A stretch of DNA of 13,164 nt, taken from the NCBI GenBank assembly GCA_016928975.1, contig JAFGJR010000058.1, forward strand, positions 1 to 13,164, written 5' to 3'. The number at the start of each line of letters is the position of its first letter. The stretch's first letter is position 1. This document shows, in pieces, positions 7,554-13,164 of the stretch. This DNA is from Sedimentisphaerales bacterium. GTDB lineage: Bacteria; Planctomycetota; Phycisphaerae; Sedimentisphaerales; SG8-4. The notes beneath the pieces are model-generated. The model did not search any database, was not told the DNA's origin, and saw only the letters and a program-made list of their open reading frames with translations. Made by a program: the position numbers and the translations under genes.

Positions 7554-8153
7554 ATGATGAAGATTAAGGGTACGGCCGTGTGGATGGTTGTGGCGAGCGG
7601 TTGTCTGCTTCTGGCGGGGTGTACCGAGACGGGAAGCGGCAGGGCCGACCTCAATGCCCAGATTCAGGAGCTCAAGGCCAAGCTTGCGTTGAGGACGGAG
7701 GAAAGGGACAAGCTCAAGGCAGACGCCAACAACGTCAACGTGGCGCTTAAGAAAGCCGAGAAAGTGGCGGCGGACGCGAAGGAGACCAACACCAAACTCC
7801 AGGGGCAGGTCCAGGACCTGACCAAGTCCCGGGACGAGATGTCGACCAAGGTCGAAGAGCTCAGCGTGGCCAGGACCGATCTGCAAAAGCGAGTGGACGA
7901 CCTGACCACTTCCCGCGATCAGCTTCAGGTCATGGTCAACGGCCTCGTGGATACTCGCGGCACGTTAGAGAGACAAGTCGCGACCTTGACGAAGGCGCGC
8001 GACGCCGCTCGCGCGGACGCGGTCAGCGCACAGACCAAGATCGATCAACTCTCCGAGACGCTCAAGAGCCAGACGCAGCAGATGGTCGATTTGCAGGATC
8101 AGATGGTGGCGGTCCGGGCCGTATTGCAGCAGCTCCAGCAGAAGCTTCAGTAG
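7554..8153 (+). CDS. Coiled-coil lipoprotein with 14-residue tandem repeats
   Basis: The 199-residue protein has a lipoprotein signal peptide with lipobox LAGC (Cys23), so it should be lipid-anchored to a membrane facing the periplasm. Serine/threonine/glycine after the Cys gives no clear retention signal. From residue 30 to the end it is predicted to be almost entirely coiled coil. Residues 86-155 are five in-register 14-residue units (86-99, 100-113, 114-127, 128-141, 142-155) with the pattern VxxLxxxRxxLxxx; Val1, Leu4 and Arg8 are invariant. A Gln-rich end (LQQLQQKLQ) follows. There are no enzymatic motifs. A structural, envelope-spacing role similar to Lpp is plausible but not shown. The start follows a strong AGGAGG; a second ATG lies directly after the first. 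Confidence 0.88.
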   Translation: MMKIKGTAVWMVVASGCLLLAGCTETGSGRADLNAQIQELKAKLALRTEERDKLKADANNVNVALKKAEKVAADAKETNTKLQGQVQDLTKSRDEMSTKVEELSVARTDLQKRVDDLTTSRDQLQVMVNGLVDTRGTLERQVATLTKARDAARADAVSAQTKIDQLSETLKSQTQQMVDLQDQMVAVRAVLQQLQQKLQ

Positions 8154-8205
8154 GCTGGCCTTCACAAAGAGCCTCTGGCAGAGTGGCAGTTGCGGGTCTC
8201 TCTCT

Positions 8206-8277
8206 TGTCACCCCTGCGAAAGCAGGGCGCCAGGAGCGTCGCGGTGCAGGTGGATTCCTGCTTTCGCAGGAATGACA
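8206..8277. repeat. REP-like pair of inverted arms between convergent genes
   Basis: CCTGCGAAAGCAGG at 8213-8226 recurs as its exact reverse complement at 8257-8270. Outer TGTCA (8206-8210) and TGACA (8273-8277) extend the arms to 21 bases with two mismatches. Each arm is itself a hairpin, with CCTGC/GCAGG around GAAA or TTTC. This design recalls dispersed REP/dRS3-like repeats. It lies between the convergent lipoprotein and rpiB genes and could end or stabilise both mRNAs. No second copy is seen in the window. Confidence 0.65.
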
Positions 8278-8363
8278 CGGAGTCAGTTTGCCGTCAGGCG
8301 GTCATTGTGTTAGAGGCTGATAGGACCGGCAAAGGCAAGCGGTACAGAGGATGCGCCGGGGAC

Positions 8364-8831
8364 TTACCCGTTTGTCACTTCGCGAGGGTCGCGTCCTTCC
8401 TCGATCGCCGTGATCTTGTTGACGCGCCGCTGATGCCGTCCGCCGCTGAACTCCGTGCTGATCCATGCCTCCACGGTTTTGCGCAGGACGACTTCCCCGA
8501 TCTGGTCGCCCGAGAGGCACAGCACGTTCGTGTCATTGTGGTCGCGTGCGATCCTGGCGGTGAGCTCATCGTGACACAGGGCCGCCCGAATCCCCCGGAC
8601 CTTGTTGGCGGCGATGCTCATCCCCAGTCCGGTGGCGCAAATGAGGATCGCCCGGTCCACCTGCTTGTCTGAGACAGCTCTGGCGGCCACGAATGCCAGA
8701 TCCGGGTAGTCCACAGGTCCCGTCCCATCGGTCCCGAAGTCGACACACTCGTGACCCATCTGGGTGACCAGGGCCTTGACGACCTGTTTGGCGTCGAACC
8801 CTCGATGATCGCTTCCGACTGCTACCTTCAT
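8364..8831 (-). CDS. rpiB: Ribose-5-phosphate isomerase B
   Basis: RpiB interconverts ribulose 5-phosphate and ribose 5-phosphate in the pentose phosphate pathway. The 155-residue length is typical. GSDHRGF at residues 6-12 is the N-terminal signature. ICATGLGMSIAANKVRGIRAALCHD at 64-88 contains the catalytic base Cys65 and Thr67; family members usually have CGTG, here CATG. HND at 98-100 supplies the ring-opening His98. GGRHQRRV at 130-137 supplies phosphate-binding arginines. The start overlaps the upstream fused gene by ATGA, so the two are co-translated. Some family members act on allose or galactose phosphates, but the catalytic set here fits ribose-5-phosphate. Confidence 0.95.
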   Translation of the reverse strand: MKVAVGSDHRGFDAKQVVKALVTQMGHECVDFGTDGTGPVDYPDLAFVAARAVSDKQVDRAILICATGLGMSIAANKVRGIRAALCHDELTARIARDHNDTNVLCLSGDQIGEVVLRKTVEAWISTEFSGGRHQRRVNKITAIEEGRDPREVTNG

Positions 8832-9964
8832 AACACCAGCTCACGAATCCTTGCTTTGACGGCGGCCTCGATGAGATCCGCACAACGGTCGAAGTATTCC
8901 TGAGGTCGCCCGATCGGGTCCGGGATCTCACGGTCGCCCGCCAACAGAGAGCACCTGGCCTCGGCCTCAGGAAGAAGGGAGGTCACCTGGTCGCAATGGG
9001 AACGGGCCATGCAGAAGATCAGGTCGCTCACCTCAATGAGCGATCGAGTCAGTCGCCGGCTCATATGTTCTTCTAAGTCAACTCCCTTTTGTCCGCATGC
9101 CGAAACGGCCTCAATGCTGGCTGGCATACCAGCCATGTCCATTGTGCCCGCGGAAAGGACTTTATACCCCAGCGCCTCCAGTTCGTCAATGCCGCACCCG
9201 ATTTTTTCCGCCAGATGTTTGCGGAAGAGCCCTTCGGCCATCGGGCTGCGACACGTGTTGCCGGTGCAGACGAACAGGAAGGCCACCTGGGACATGGTCT
9301 GCAACTGATCCTGGGAGTAGATACCCTGTCGGAGCACCTCGACGCCTCGGGCGTTGACGGTGGCCACGGTGCTGCTCCTGCCGTACTTGCAAGAGCCTCC
9401 ATCCAGCACGGCGTCGACGTGGTCGCTTAACTGCGCGAGGACCTGATCCGCATTGACCGCCGGGTCCTTGCCAGAGAGGTTCGCACTGGGCGCGACGATC
9501 GGACTGTTCGTGGATCGAAGCAGCAGGGATGCCACGGGATGGTCGGGGCAGCGAATCCCGATGGAGTCGTTCTTGTAGAGCGCGTCGAGAGCGTCGGTAT
9601 CGATATGTTTCTTCTGCTCCGCTACGTGCGATGGCTCCAGCCGGAAGATGAGCGTCAAAGGTCCCGGCCAGGCCTGTCGCGCGAGCTTCTCCTCGCGCAG
9701 ACGGGCGCGGGGAACGTACCGACGGTATTCCTCGATCTGACCGGTGTGCAGCGTATAGTGCTTGTTGACATCCCTGCCCTTGATCTCATCGAGCCTGGCG
9801 AGCGTGTCTCGTCTGACGCGGCACGCGATCCCATACACGGTTTCCGTGGGGAAGGCCACCAGGCCGCCTGCCTCCACGATGCCGGCCGCCTCTTTGATGC
9901 GGTCCAAATCTCCCGGTTGGCCACTGATCTTGATGACTCTGGCTGCCATGCTCTCACGATACAC
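8828..9964 (-). CDS. tsaC: Fused L-threonylcarbamoyladenylate synthase (TsaC/Sua5) and YwlE-like arginine phosphatase
   Basis: Two enzymes share one 378-residue chain. Residues 10-215 are a YrdC/TsaC domain: VAFPTETVYGIACRV (36-50), IKGRDVNKHYTLH (61-73), WPGPLTLIF (99-107), IGIRCPDHPVA (135-145), PSANLSGKDPA (159-169) and GRSSTVATV (195-203). It would make threonylcarbamoyl-AMP for tRNA t6A37. Residues 227-378 are a low-molecular-weight phosphatase: P-loop FVCTGNTCRSPMAE (231-244) with Cys233 and Arg239, and the acid loop DPIGRP (349-354) with Asp349. Thr237 sits where B. subtilis YwlE has Thr11, which selects phospho-arginine over phospho-tyrosine. The classic KR substrate motif of TsaC is KGR here. 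Start is uncertain: GTG at 9964 gives the longest product, ATG at 9949 is the alternative; neither has a good ribosome site. It is coupled to rpiB by a 4-base overlap. Confidence 0.93.
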   Translation of the reverse strand: MYRESMAARVIKISGQPGDLDRIKEAAGIVEAGGLVAFPTETVYGIACRVRRDTLARLDEIKGRDVNKHYTLHTGQIEEYRRYVPRARLREEKLARQAWPGPLTLIFRLEPSHVAEQKKHIDTDALDALYKNDSIGIRCPDHPVASLLLRSTNSPIVAPSANLSGKDPAVNADQVLAQLSDHVDAVLDGGSCKYGRSSTVATVNARGVEVLRQGIYSQDQLQTMSQVAFLFVCTGNTCRSPMAEGLFRKHLAEKIGCGIDELEALGYKVLSAGTMDMAGMPASIEAVSACGQKGVDLEEHMSRRLTRSLIEVSDLIFCMARSHCDQVTSLLPEAEARCSLLAGDREIPDPIGRPQEYFDRCADLIEAAVKARIRELVL

Positions 9965-10323
9965 GAAGCGCGCGTGCGCTGCAAGTCGGTTGACGAGCTG
10001 GACGAGGGTTTCCGCCTGTGATTCACTCCTGTTGCATCATCCCACAAGAGGCCCGGTTGCGGTGGCAGGAAAGCCTCGGCCAGTGATCCGCCCTTCTTAC
10101 GTCCGATATGACCGCAGGGGAGAGCGGCTTTCTCGGATCAGGACAAAAAACTGTGCCCTGGAGCAGGCACCGCCCAATAAAAGCGACGCAGACGAGTATG
10201 CCACAACGGTGGCATGAAGAATCTCGCCTGTGAAGGAGTACTTCAGCTCTGTTCATTAAGGGGACACAGTCGCTCGCGCCGATATGCACACTACTGTAGG
10301 AGACAGTAGAAGGAGATATAGCC
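9965..10323 (+). promoter_or_regulatory. Gene-free region with hairpin-rich leader of the PilZ gene
   Basis: No gene is supported here. On the plus strand several hairpins precede the PilZ gene: ATGCCAC-AACG-GTGGCAT (10198-10215), TGAAG-GAGTA-CTTCA (10231-10245) and CTACTGT-AGGAG-ACAGTAG (10291-10309). The last lies directly before the ribosome site AAGGAG (10310-10315) and shows AGGAG in its loop. GGA exposed in a hairpin loop next to a Shine-Dalgarno GGA is the arrangement recognised by CsrA/RsmA proteins. No clear promoter was found. Confidence 0.45.
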
Positions 10324-10638
10324 ATGGAGACAGCAGTCGAACAACGCAGGGAACGACGGACGGATCTGGTGTGGCCGGTCAGCGTCTGGCTTCCGGAGGC
10401 CGGTCGTTTCTTCAACGGCCGCAGCGCCAACATCAGCAAGGTGGGCGTCTTCATCACGGTGCCGATCACGATGCCCGTCCGGGTGGGCAACGTCGTGGAG
10501 CTGAATTTCCCGCGGACCGACACACTGGCCAGCGAGAAAGGCCAATACGCCCGCATCAAGAAGGGCCGTGTGGTTCGGGTGGATCGGCAGAAAACGCTCC
10601 AGGATGCCAGCGTAGGATTGGGCATTGCATTCGAGTAG
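10324..10638 (+). CDS. PilZ-domain protein (predicted cyclic-di-GMP receptor)
   Basis: This 104-residue protein is a stand-alone PilZ domain. The N-terminal RRERR at residues 8-12 provides the RxxxR motif that clamps cyclic di-GMP. NISKVG at 36-41 is the second signature, (D/N)xSxxG. The remaining residues form the alternating hydrophobic strands of the beta barrel and end in GLGIAFE, as is common in the family. Such proteins translate cyclic-di-GMP levels into changes in motility, adhesion or secretion; the partner here is unknown. Translation starts from ATG after a strong AAGGAG with good spacing. The leader hairpins suggest post-transcriptional control. It converges on the small membrane protein gene and shares a terminator with it. 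Confidence 0.9.
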   Translation: METAVEQRRERRTDLVWPVSVWLPEAGRFFNGRSANISKVGVFITVPITMPVRVGNVVELNFPRTDTLASEKGQYARIKKGRVVRVDRQKTLQDASVGLGIAFE

Positions 10639-10719
10639 CCTACGTTCACAGGAAGTAGCTTCGATTCCGACGGTCTCCCTGGCGACAGAGTATCCGTACA
10701 CGGGGCGATGAAGAAGCAA

Positions 10720-10758
10720 GGTTGGCGGCTTGGGAAGGCAGCCAACCTCTTTTCATTT
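10720..10758. terminator. Intrinsic terminator between convergent genes
   Basis: GGTTGGC at 10720-10726 pairs perfectly with GCCAACC at 10741-10747 around a 14-base loop. On the plus strand TCTTTTCATTT follows, ending the PilZ transcript. On the minus strand the same stem is followed by a less T-rich stretch (TTGCTTCTTC), so it may also serve the gene at 10799-11044. Confidence 0.7.
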
Positions 10759-10798
10759 GGCGCCACGCGACGACGTCGTGAGTGACATCGGGCGCGCC

Positions 10799-11044
10799 TC
10801 AGAATACGAACACCAGAAACAGCAGCAGAATCCCAAGTGCCACTCCACCCAGCGTTATGCGCAACCACTTGCAGTAGTTCGCGTATTCCGGATGCTGGTC
10901 CTCGAACTCGTAGTAGTAGTCATCCAGGTCGGAGCCCTCCTTCGGTCGCAAACGGACTCGCACGTAGACATGTGCGGCCAGCGACGCCAGAAACAGCAAC
11001 CCGCCCACAACGTAAAGGTACTTCAGCACCATCATGAGCGTCAT
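10799..11044 (-). CDS. Small two-helix membrane protein with acidic loop, unknown function
   Basis: I do not recognise a named family. With the ATG at 11044 the product has 81 residues. A first membrane helix (LKYLYVVGGLLFLASLAAHVYV in two parts, about residues 6-27) is followed by a basic patch, VRLRPK. Then comes a strongly acidic, tyrosine-rich loop with SDLDDYYYEFEDQHPEYANY, and a second membrane helix (ITLGGVALGILLLFLVFVF, about 63-81) that ends the protein. This start is chosen because AAGGG lies 6 bases upstream; an ORF extension to 11113 adds an unlikely Cys/Arg-rich leader. The basic patch after helix 1 predicts that the loop lies in the cytoplasm. It has no adjacent same-strand partner. 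Confidence 0.7.
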   Translation of the reverse strand: MTLMMVLKYLYVVGGLLFLASLAAHVYVRVRLRPKEGSDLDDYYYEFEDQHPEYANYCKWLRITLGGVALGILLLFLVFVF

Positions 11045-11125
11045 GATACGCCCTTCACGGCCCTGAGCGAAAGGCAAAATCCCATCGCATCCTGTCATCC
11101 CGCGGCGGCACACCTGGCTCGCCGG

Positions 11126-11154
11126 TTGACGGGCGGGTGCGGGACCATTACCTT
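11126..11154 (+). promoter_or_regulatory. Candidate promoter of ltaE
   Basis: TTGACG (11126-11131; 5 of 6 matches) is followed after 17 bases by TACCTT (11149-11154; 3 of 6). The leader would be about 50 bases. The -35 box and spacing are good, the -10 box weak. Confidence 0.4.
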
Positions 11155-11211
11155 GAAGCGCGTGCAGATGGTGATAGTTGCTGAGCCCATTCGTTTGGAC
11201 AGGAACGCAGG

Positions 11212-12252
11212 ATGAGAATGATCGATCTTCGCAGCGATACCGTGACCCTTCCCTCGCCGCAAATGCGCGAGGCGATCGCCCGAGCCGAGCTCGGGGACGA
11301 TGTATTCGGCGAAGACCCCACGGTCATCGAGCTCGAACGGATCGCGGCTGAGCGCGTCGGCAAGGAGGCGGCCCTGCTGGTGGTCAGCGGAACGATGGGC
11401 AACCTCGTCTCGATTCTGACCCATTGCGGTCGCGGCGACGAGATCATCCTTGGCGATCTCGCTCATACGTTCCTCTACGAGGCCGGCGGCACGGCGGCAC
11501 TGGGCGGCGTTCATCCTCATCCGGTGCCGAACCAGCCGGATGGGACTCTTCGCCTCCAGGATATCGAAGCCGCCATCCGCTTGGACAACGTGCATTTCCC
11601 GCGGACGCGCTTGATTTGCCTGGAGAACACGCACAACCGCTGCCACGGCGCCGTCCTGACTGTCGAGTATATGACTCAGGTCGGCGAACTGGCGCGAGGT
11701 CGCGGCCTTGCCCTGCATCTTGACGGTGCCCGCATCTTCAACGCCGGCGTGGCACTTGGCGTCAGCGTGAAGGATCTGACGCGAGACGCGGATTCCGTCA
11801 GCATCTGTCTCTCGAAGGGCCTGGCGGCGCCGGTCGGTTCGCTGGTCTGCGGGTCCAAGCCGTTCATTGCCGAGGCACGCCGCATCCGCAAGGTCCTCGG
11901 CGGCGGCATGCGCCAGGCGGGTATCATCGCCGCCGCCGGCATCGTCGCGCTGAGCGAGATGGTGGACAGGATTCAGGAGGACCACAGCAACGCCAGGCGG
12001 CTGGCTGCGGGGATCGCCGCCATCGACGGCCTGTCCATCGACCTTGCTCGCGTGCAGACGAACATCGTCTATTTCGACTTGCTCGATGACAGGCCATGCG
12101 CCGAGGAGTATGCCCAAGAGGCCGCCCGCCGGAGATTGGGGATCCTGAGCACGGGACCCAATCGCCTGCGAGCGGTTACGCACTATGGCATTTCCGCCCA
12201 GGACATTGACGAGGCACTGTCGATCCTGGCGGATGCGTATCGAGCCTTGTAG
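11212..12252 (+). CDS. ltaE: Low-specificity L-threonine aldolase
   Basis: This PLP enzyme cleaves L-threonine or L-allo-threonine to glycine and acetaldehyde. The 346 residues match the family length. The N-terminal signature IDLRSDTVTLPSPQMREAI (4-22) and GDDVFGEDPTV (28-38) are present. GTMGNL (60-65) forms the phosphate cup. His85 in LGDLAHTFLYE stacks on PLP. ENTHNR (138-143), HLDGARIFNA (169-178, with Asp171 and Arg174) and SICLSKGLAAPVGS (197-210, with the Schiff-base lysine Lys202) complete the active site. The start at 11212 is preceded by AGGA at 7 bases; the ATG at 11218 is also possible. It is monocistronic as seen here and is followed by the large inverted-repeat element. Stereochemical preference (L versus allo) cannot be decided. 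Confidence 0.95.
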   Translation: MRMIDLRSDTVTLPSPQMREAIARAELGDDVFGEDPTVIELERIAAERVGKEAALLVVSGTMGNLVSILTHCGRGDEIILGDLAHTFLYEAGGTAALGGVHPHPVPNQPDGTLRLQDIEAAIRLDNVHFPRTRLICLENTHNRCHGAVLTVEYMTQVGELARGRGLALHLDGARIFNAGVALGVSVKDLTRDADSVSICLSKGLAAPVGSLVCGSKPFIAEARRIRKVLGGGMRQAGIIAAAGIVALSEMVDRIQEDHSNARRLAAGIAAIDGLSIDLARVQTNIVYFDLLDDRPCAEEYAQEAARRRLGILSTGPNRLRAVTHYGISAQDIDEALSILADAYRAL

Positions 12253-12268
12253 AGTTATTGTGTTCGTA

Positions 12269-12449
12269 CTGGACTTCTGCAAAATGGACATTGGGCCTAC
12301 TCTGGGAAGGAAAAATCTTGTTCCTCGATTTTTCCTTCCTGAATCCCAGCCAACGTCCCGGCAAGGAGTACCGTTGATTCTTCAAGGAAATCAAAGAATG
12401 GGATTTCCTTGAAGAATATAGGCCCAATGTCCATTTTGCAGAAGTCCAG
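12269..12449. repeat. 181-bp nested inverted-repeat (cloverleaf-like) element
   Basis: The outer arms, 12269-12299 and 12419-12449, are perfect reverse complements over 31 bases, beginning CTGGACTTCTGCAAAATGG. The 119 bases between them hold a 13-bp perfect hairpin (12305-12317 with 12327-12339, extended by CTG/CAG-type pairing at 12302-12304 and 12347-12349). A weaker 5-bp hairpin follows (CAACG 12351-12355, CGTTG 12372-12376), then a 16-bp perfect hairpin (12377-12392 with 12402-12417). Both strong hairpins have 9-base loops and related tips: AAGGAAAAATC/GATTTTTCCTT and AAGGAAATC/GATTTCCTT. It lies between ltaE and the beta-helix gene. It could be a MITE-like mobile element, a dispersed structured repeat, or a structured RNA. 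No transposase is near and no clear target duplication is seen. Confidence 0.9.
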
Positions 12450-12490
12450 CTTGTGGTTTCGCAAGAGAGTATCGAGAGGGGAGACATGTC

Positions 12491-13164
12491 ATGAGAGCAT
12501 TTCGATGGATGATTGTTGCGGTCCTTGTATTTGTCGCCGTCGCGGTCGCAAGCCACGTCATTGGCGCGCAGTCGGTGGCCGACATCAGGCTTCCGGGCGC
12601 AGGGCGGGTGATCGACGCGTCGCTGTATCCGAGCCTCCAGGCGGCGATCGACGCGTTGCCTGCCGCGGGAGGCGCAGTCCGTCTGCCTCCCGGCACGTTT
12701 GAGATCAAGGAACCTCTGAGGATTGGCGTTGGCGACGTGCTGATCGAAGGCGCCGGGACAGCGACGCACATCAAGAACGTCAATACCGAGGGCGCCAGTG
12801 CGATCGTCGTGCGGCATCCGAGCGGCGACGACAGCCGCAATGCCGAGCTGTGGCGGGTCCGCCTGGCGGATTTCCGGCTGACCGGCAACGACAAGAGCGG
12901 CCACGGGATCGAGGCACGCCGCATCAATGAGATCTTCATTGAGGGCGTCACGGTCAGCTATCACGGCGGCGACGGCATCCATCTGCACCAGTGCTACGAG
13001 GATCCTCGGATCAACGATTCCCTGATCACCTACAACAAGAAGAGCGGACTCTACGCCGTCGGGTGTCACGATGTCGTCGTCGCGGCCAATCAGTTCGAGG
13101 AGAATCTGGACGCGGTCCGCTTCATCGACGGGTTCAATCTGTGCATGACCGGCAACAACCTCGA
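12491..13164 (+). CDS. Secreted right-handed beta-helix (pectate-lyase-like) protein (partial)
   Basis: The first 224 codons are visible; the gene runs off the right edge. Residues 1-26 form a Sec signal peptide (MRAFRWMIVAVLVFVAVAVA.., cleavage probably after IGA). From residue 35 the sequence has the pattern of pectate_lyase_3/parallel beta-helix proteins: VIDASLYPSLQAAIDALPAAGG, then VRLPPGTFEIKEPLRI and VLIEGAGTATHI. Successive rungs follow, such as GIEARRINEIFIEGVTV, GIHLHQCYEDPRINDSLIT and GLYAVGCHDVVVAANQF. Such folds bind or cleave polysaccharides, but no catalytic set can be named from this part. The ATG at 12491 follows GAGGGGAG with suitable spacing. It begins 41 bases after the inverted-repeat element. 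Confidence 0.88.
   Translation, partial: MRAFRWMIVAVLVFVAVAVASHVIGAQSVADIRLPGAGRVIDASLYPSLQAAIDALPAAGGAVRLPPGTFEIKEPLRIGVGDVLIEGAGTATHIKNVNTEGASAIVVRHPSGDDSRNAELWRVRLADFRLTGNDKSGHGIEARRINEIFIEGVTVSYHGGDGIHLHQCYEDPRINDSLITYNKKSGLYAVGCHDVVVAANQFEENLDAVRFIDGFNLCMTGNNL

Noticed and set aside
7068..7654. Minus-strand frames in the region before the lipoprotein gene
   Set aside because: Composition is Pro/Arg/His-rich without family resemblance, and they overlap the proteasome-operon promoter and the lipoprotein start.
10140..10260. Possible cyclic-di-GMP riboswitch before the PilZ gene
   Set aside because: The conserved GEMM core sequences (such as CACAGGGCAAACC) are absent on the plus strand; only simple hairpins are seen.
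7192..10268. GGGGACACA occurring at 7192-7200 and 10260-10268
   Set aside because: Only nine bases are shared, flanks differ, and two copies are not enough to call a repeat family.
10023..10868. A 281-codon minus-strand frame over the PilZ gene
   Set aside because: Antisense to PilZ, which has both signature motifs and a strong ribosome site; it also crosses a terminator.
11095..12291. A 398-codon minus-strand open frame
   Set aside because: Antisense to ltaE; no recognisable protein and the true gene has its PLP lysine and signature motifs.
12258..12462. Imperfect direct repeat TTGTG..TTCG flanking the nested element, as a target-site duplication
   Set aside because: The two copies differ in length and lie at unequal distances from the arms, so chance is more likely.
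12176..13069. A 297-codon minus-strand open frame across the inverted repeat
   Set aside because: Overlaps the beta-helix gene and the repeat element; sequence is not protein-like and has no ribosome site support.
1..13164. CRISPR array, tRNA or rRNA genes
   Set aside because: No spaced direct repeats, tRNA cloverleaf with CCA-type ends, or rRNA signature stretches were seen on either strand.

Overview
The window is about 13 kb of moderately GC-rich bacterial chromosome. It is mostly single-copy housekeeping genes in short, tightly packed transcription units on both strands, separated by intergenic stretches rich in inverted repeats. Several traits fit a planctomycete, perhaps of the Phycisphaerae kind: a PurL with a duplicated PurS-like N-terminus, a fused TsaC/arginine-phosphatase-like protein, a coiled-coil lipoprotein, and a secreted beta-helix protein. 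That placement is inference; the window has no rRNA or other firm marker.

Left part (1-4980): a minus-strand pair, tyrA then purL, is joined by a 4-base GTGA overlap, with purL running off the left edge. Divergent from it is accA. The 250-bp gap between them holds a good candidate promoter for tyrA, a weaker one for accA, and a strong intrinsic terminator pointing towards accA. No gene precedes that terminator on its strand, so it looks like a transcription attenuator or the end of a small RNA.

Middle part (4981-7553): this is the accessory segment. It contains the C-terminal remnant of an IS256-type transposase. Next comes a minus-strand operon of a proteasome-beta/HslV-like Ntn hydrolase, an unrecognised 78-residue protein joined to it by an ATGA overlap, and a 31-residue basic ORF that looks cut short. 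By eye its base composition is more AT-rich than the flanks, which suggests acquisition.

Right-middle part (7554-11044): a lipoprotein made of 14-residue coiled-coil repeats converges on rpiB, with a REP-like inverted repeat between them. rpiB overlaps a fused TsaC-LMW phosphatase gene by ATGA. The fused domains plus rpiB match the ywlC-ywlE-ywlF(rpiB) neighbourhood of Bacillus subtilis. A PilZ gene with a hairpin-rich leader then converges on a small two-helix membrane protein gene across a shared terminator.

Right end (11045-13164): ltaE (L-threonine aldolase) is followed by the most striking non-coding structure of the window. This is a 181-bp element closed by a perfect 31-bp inverted repeat, with two further perfect hairpins (13 and 16 bp) nested inside. 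A secreted right-handed beta-helix protein gene then runs off the right edge.
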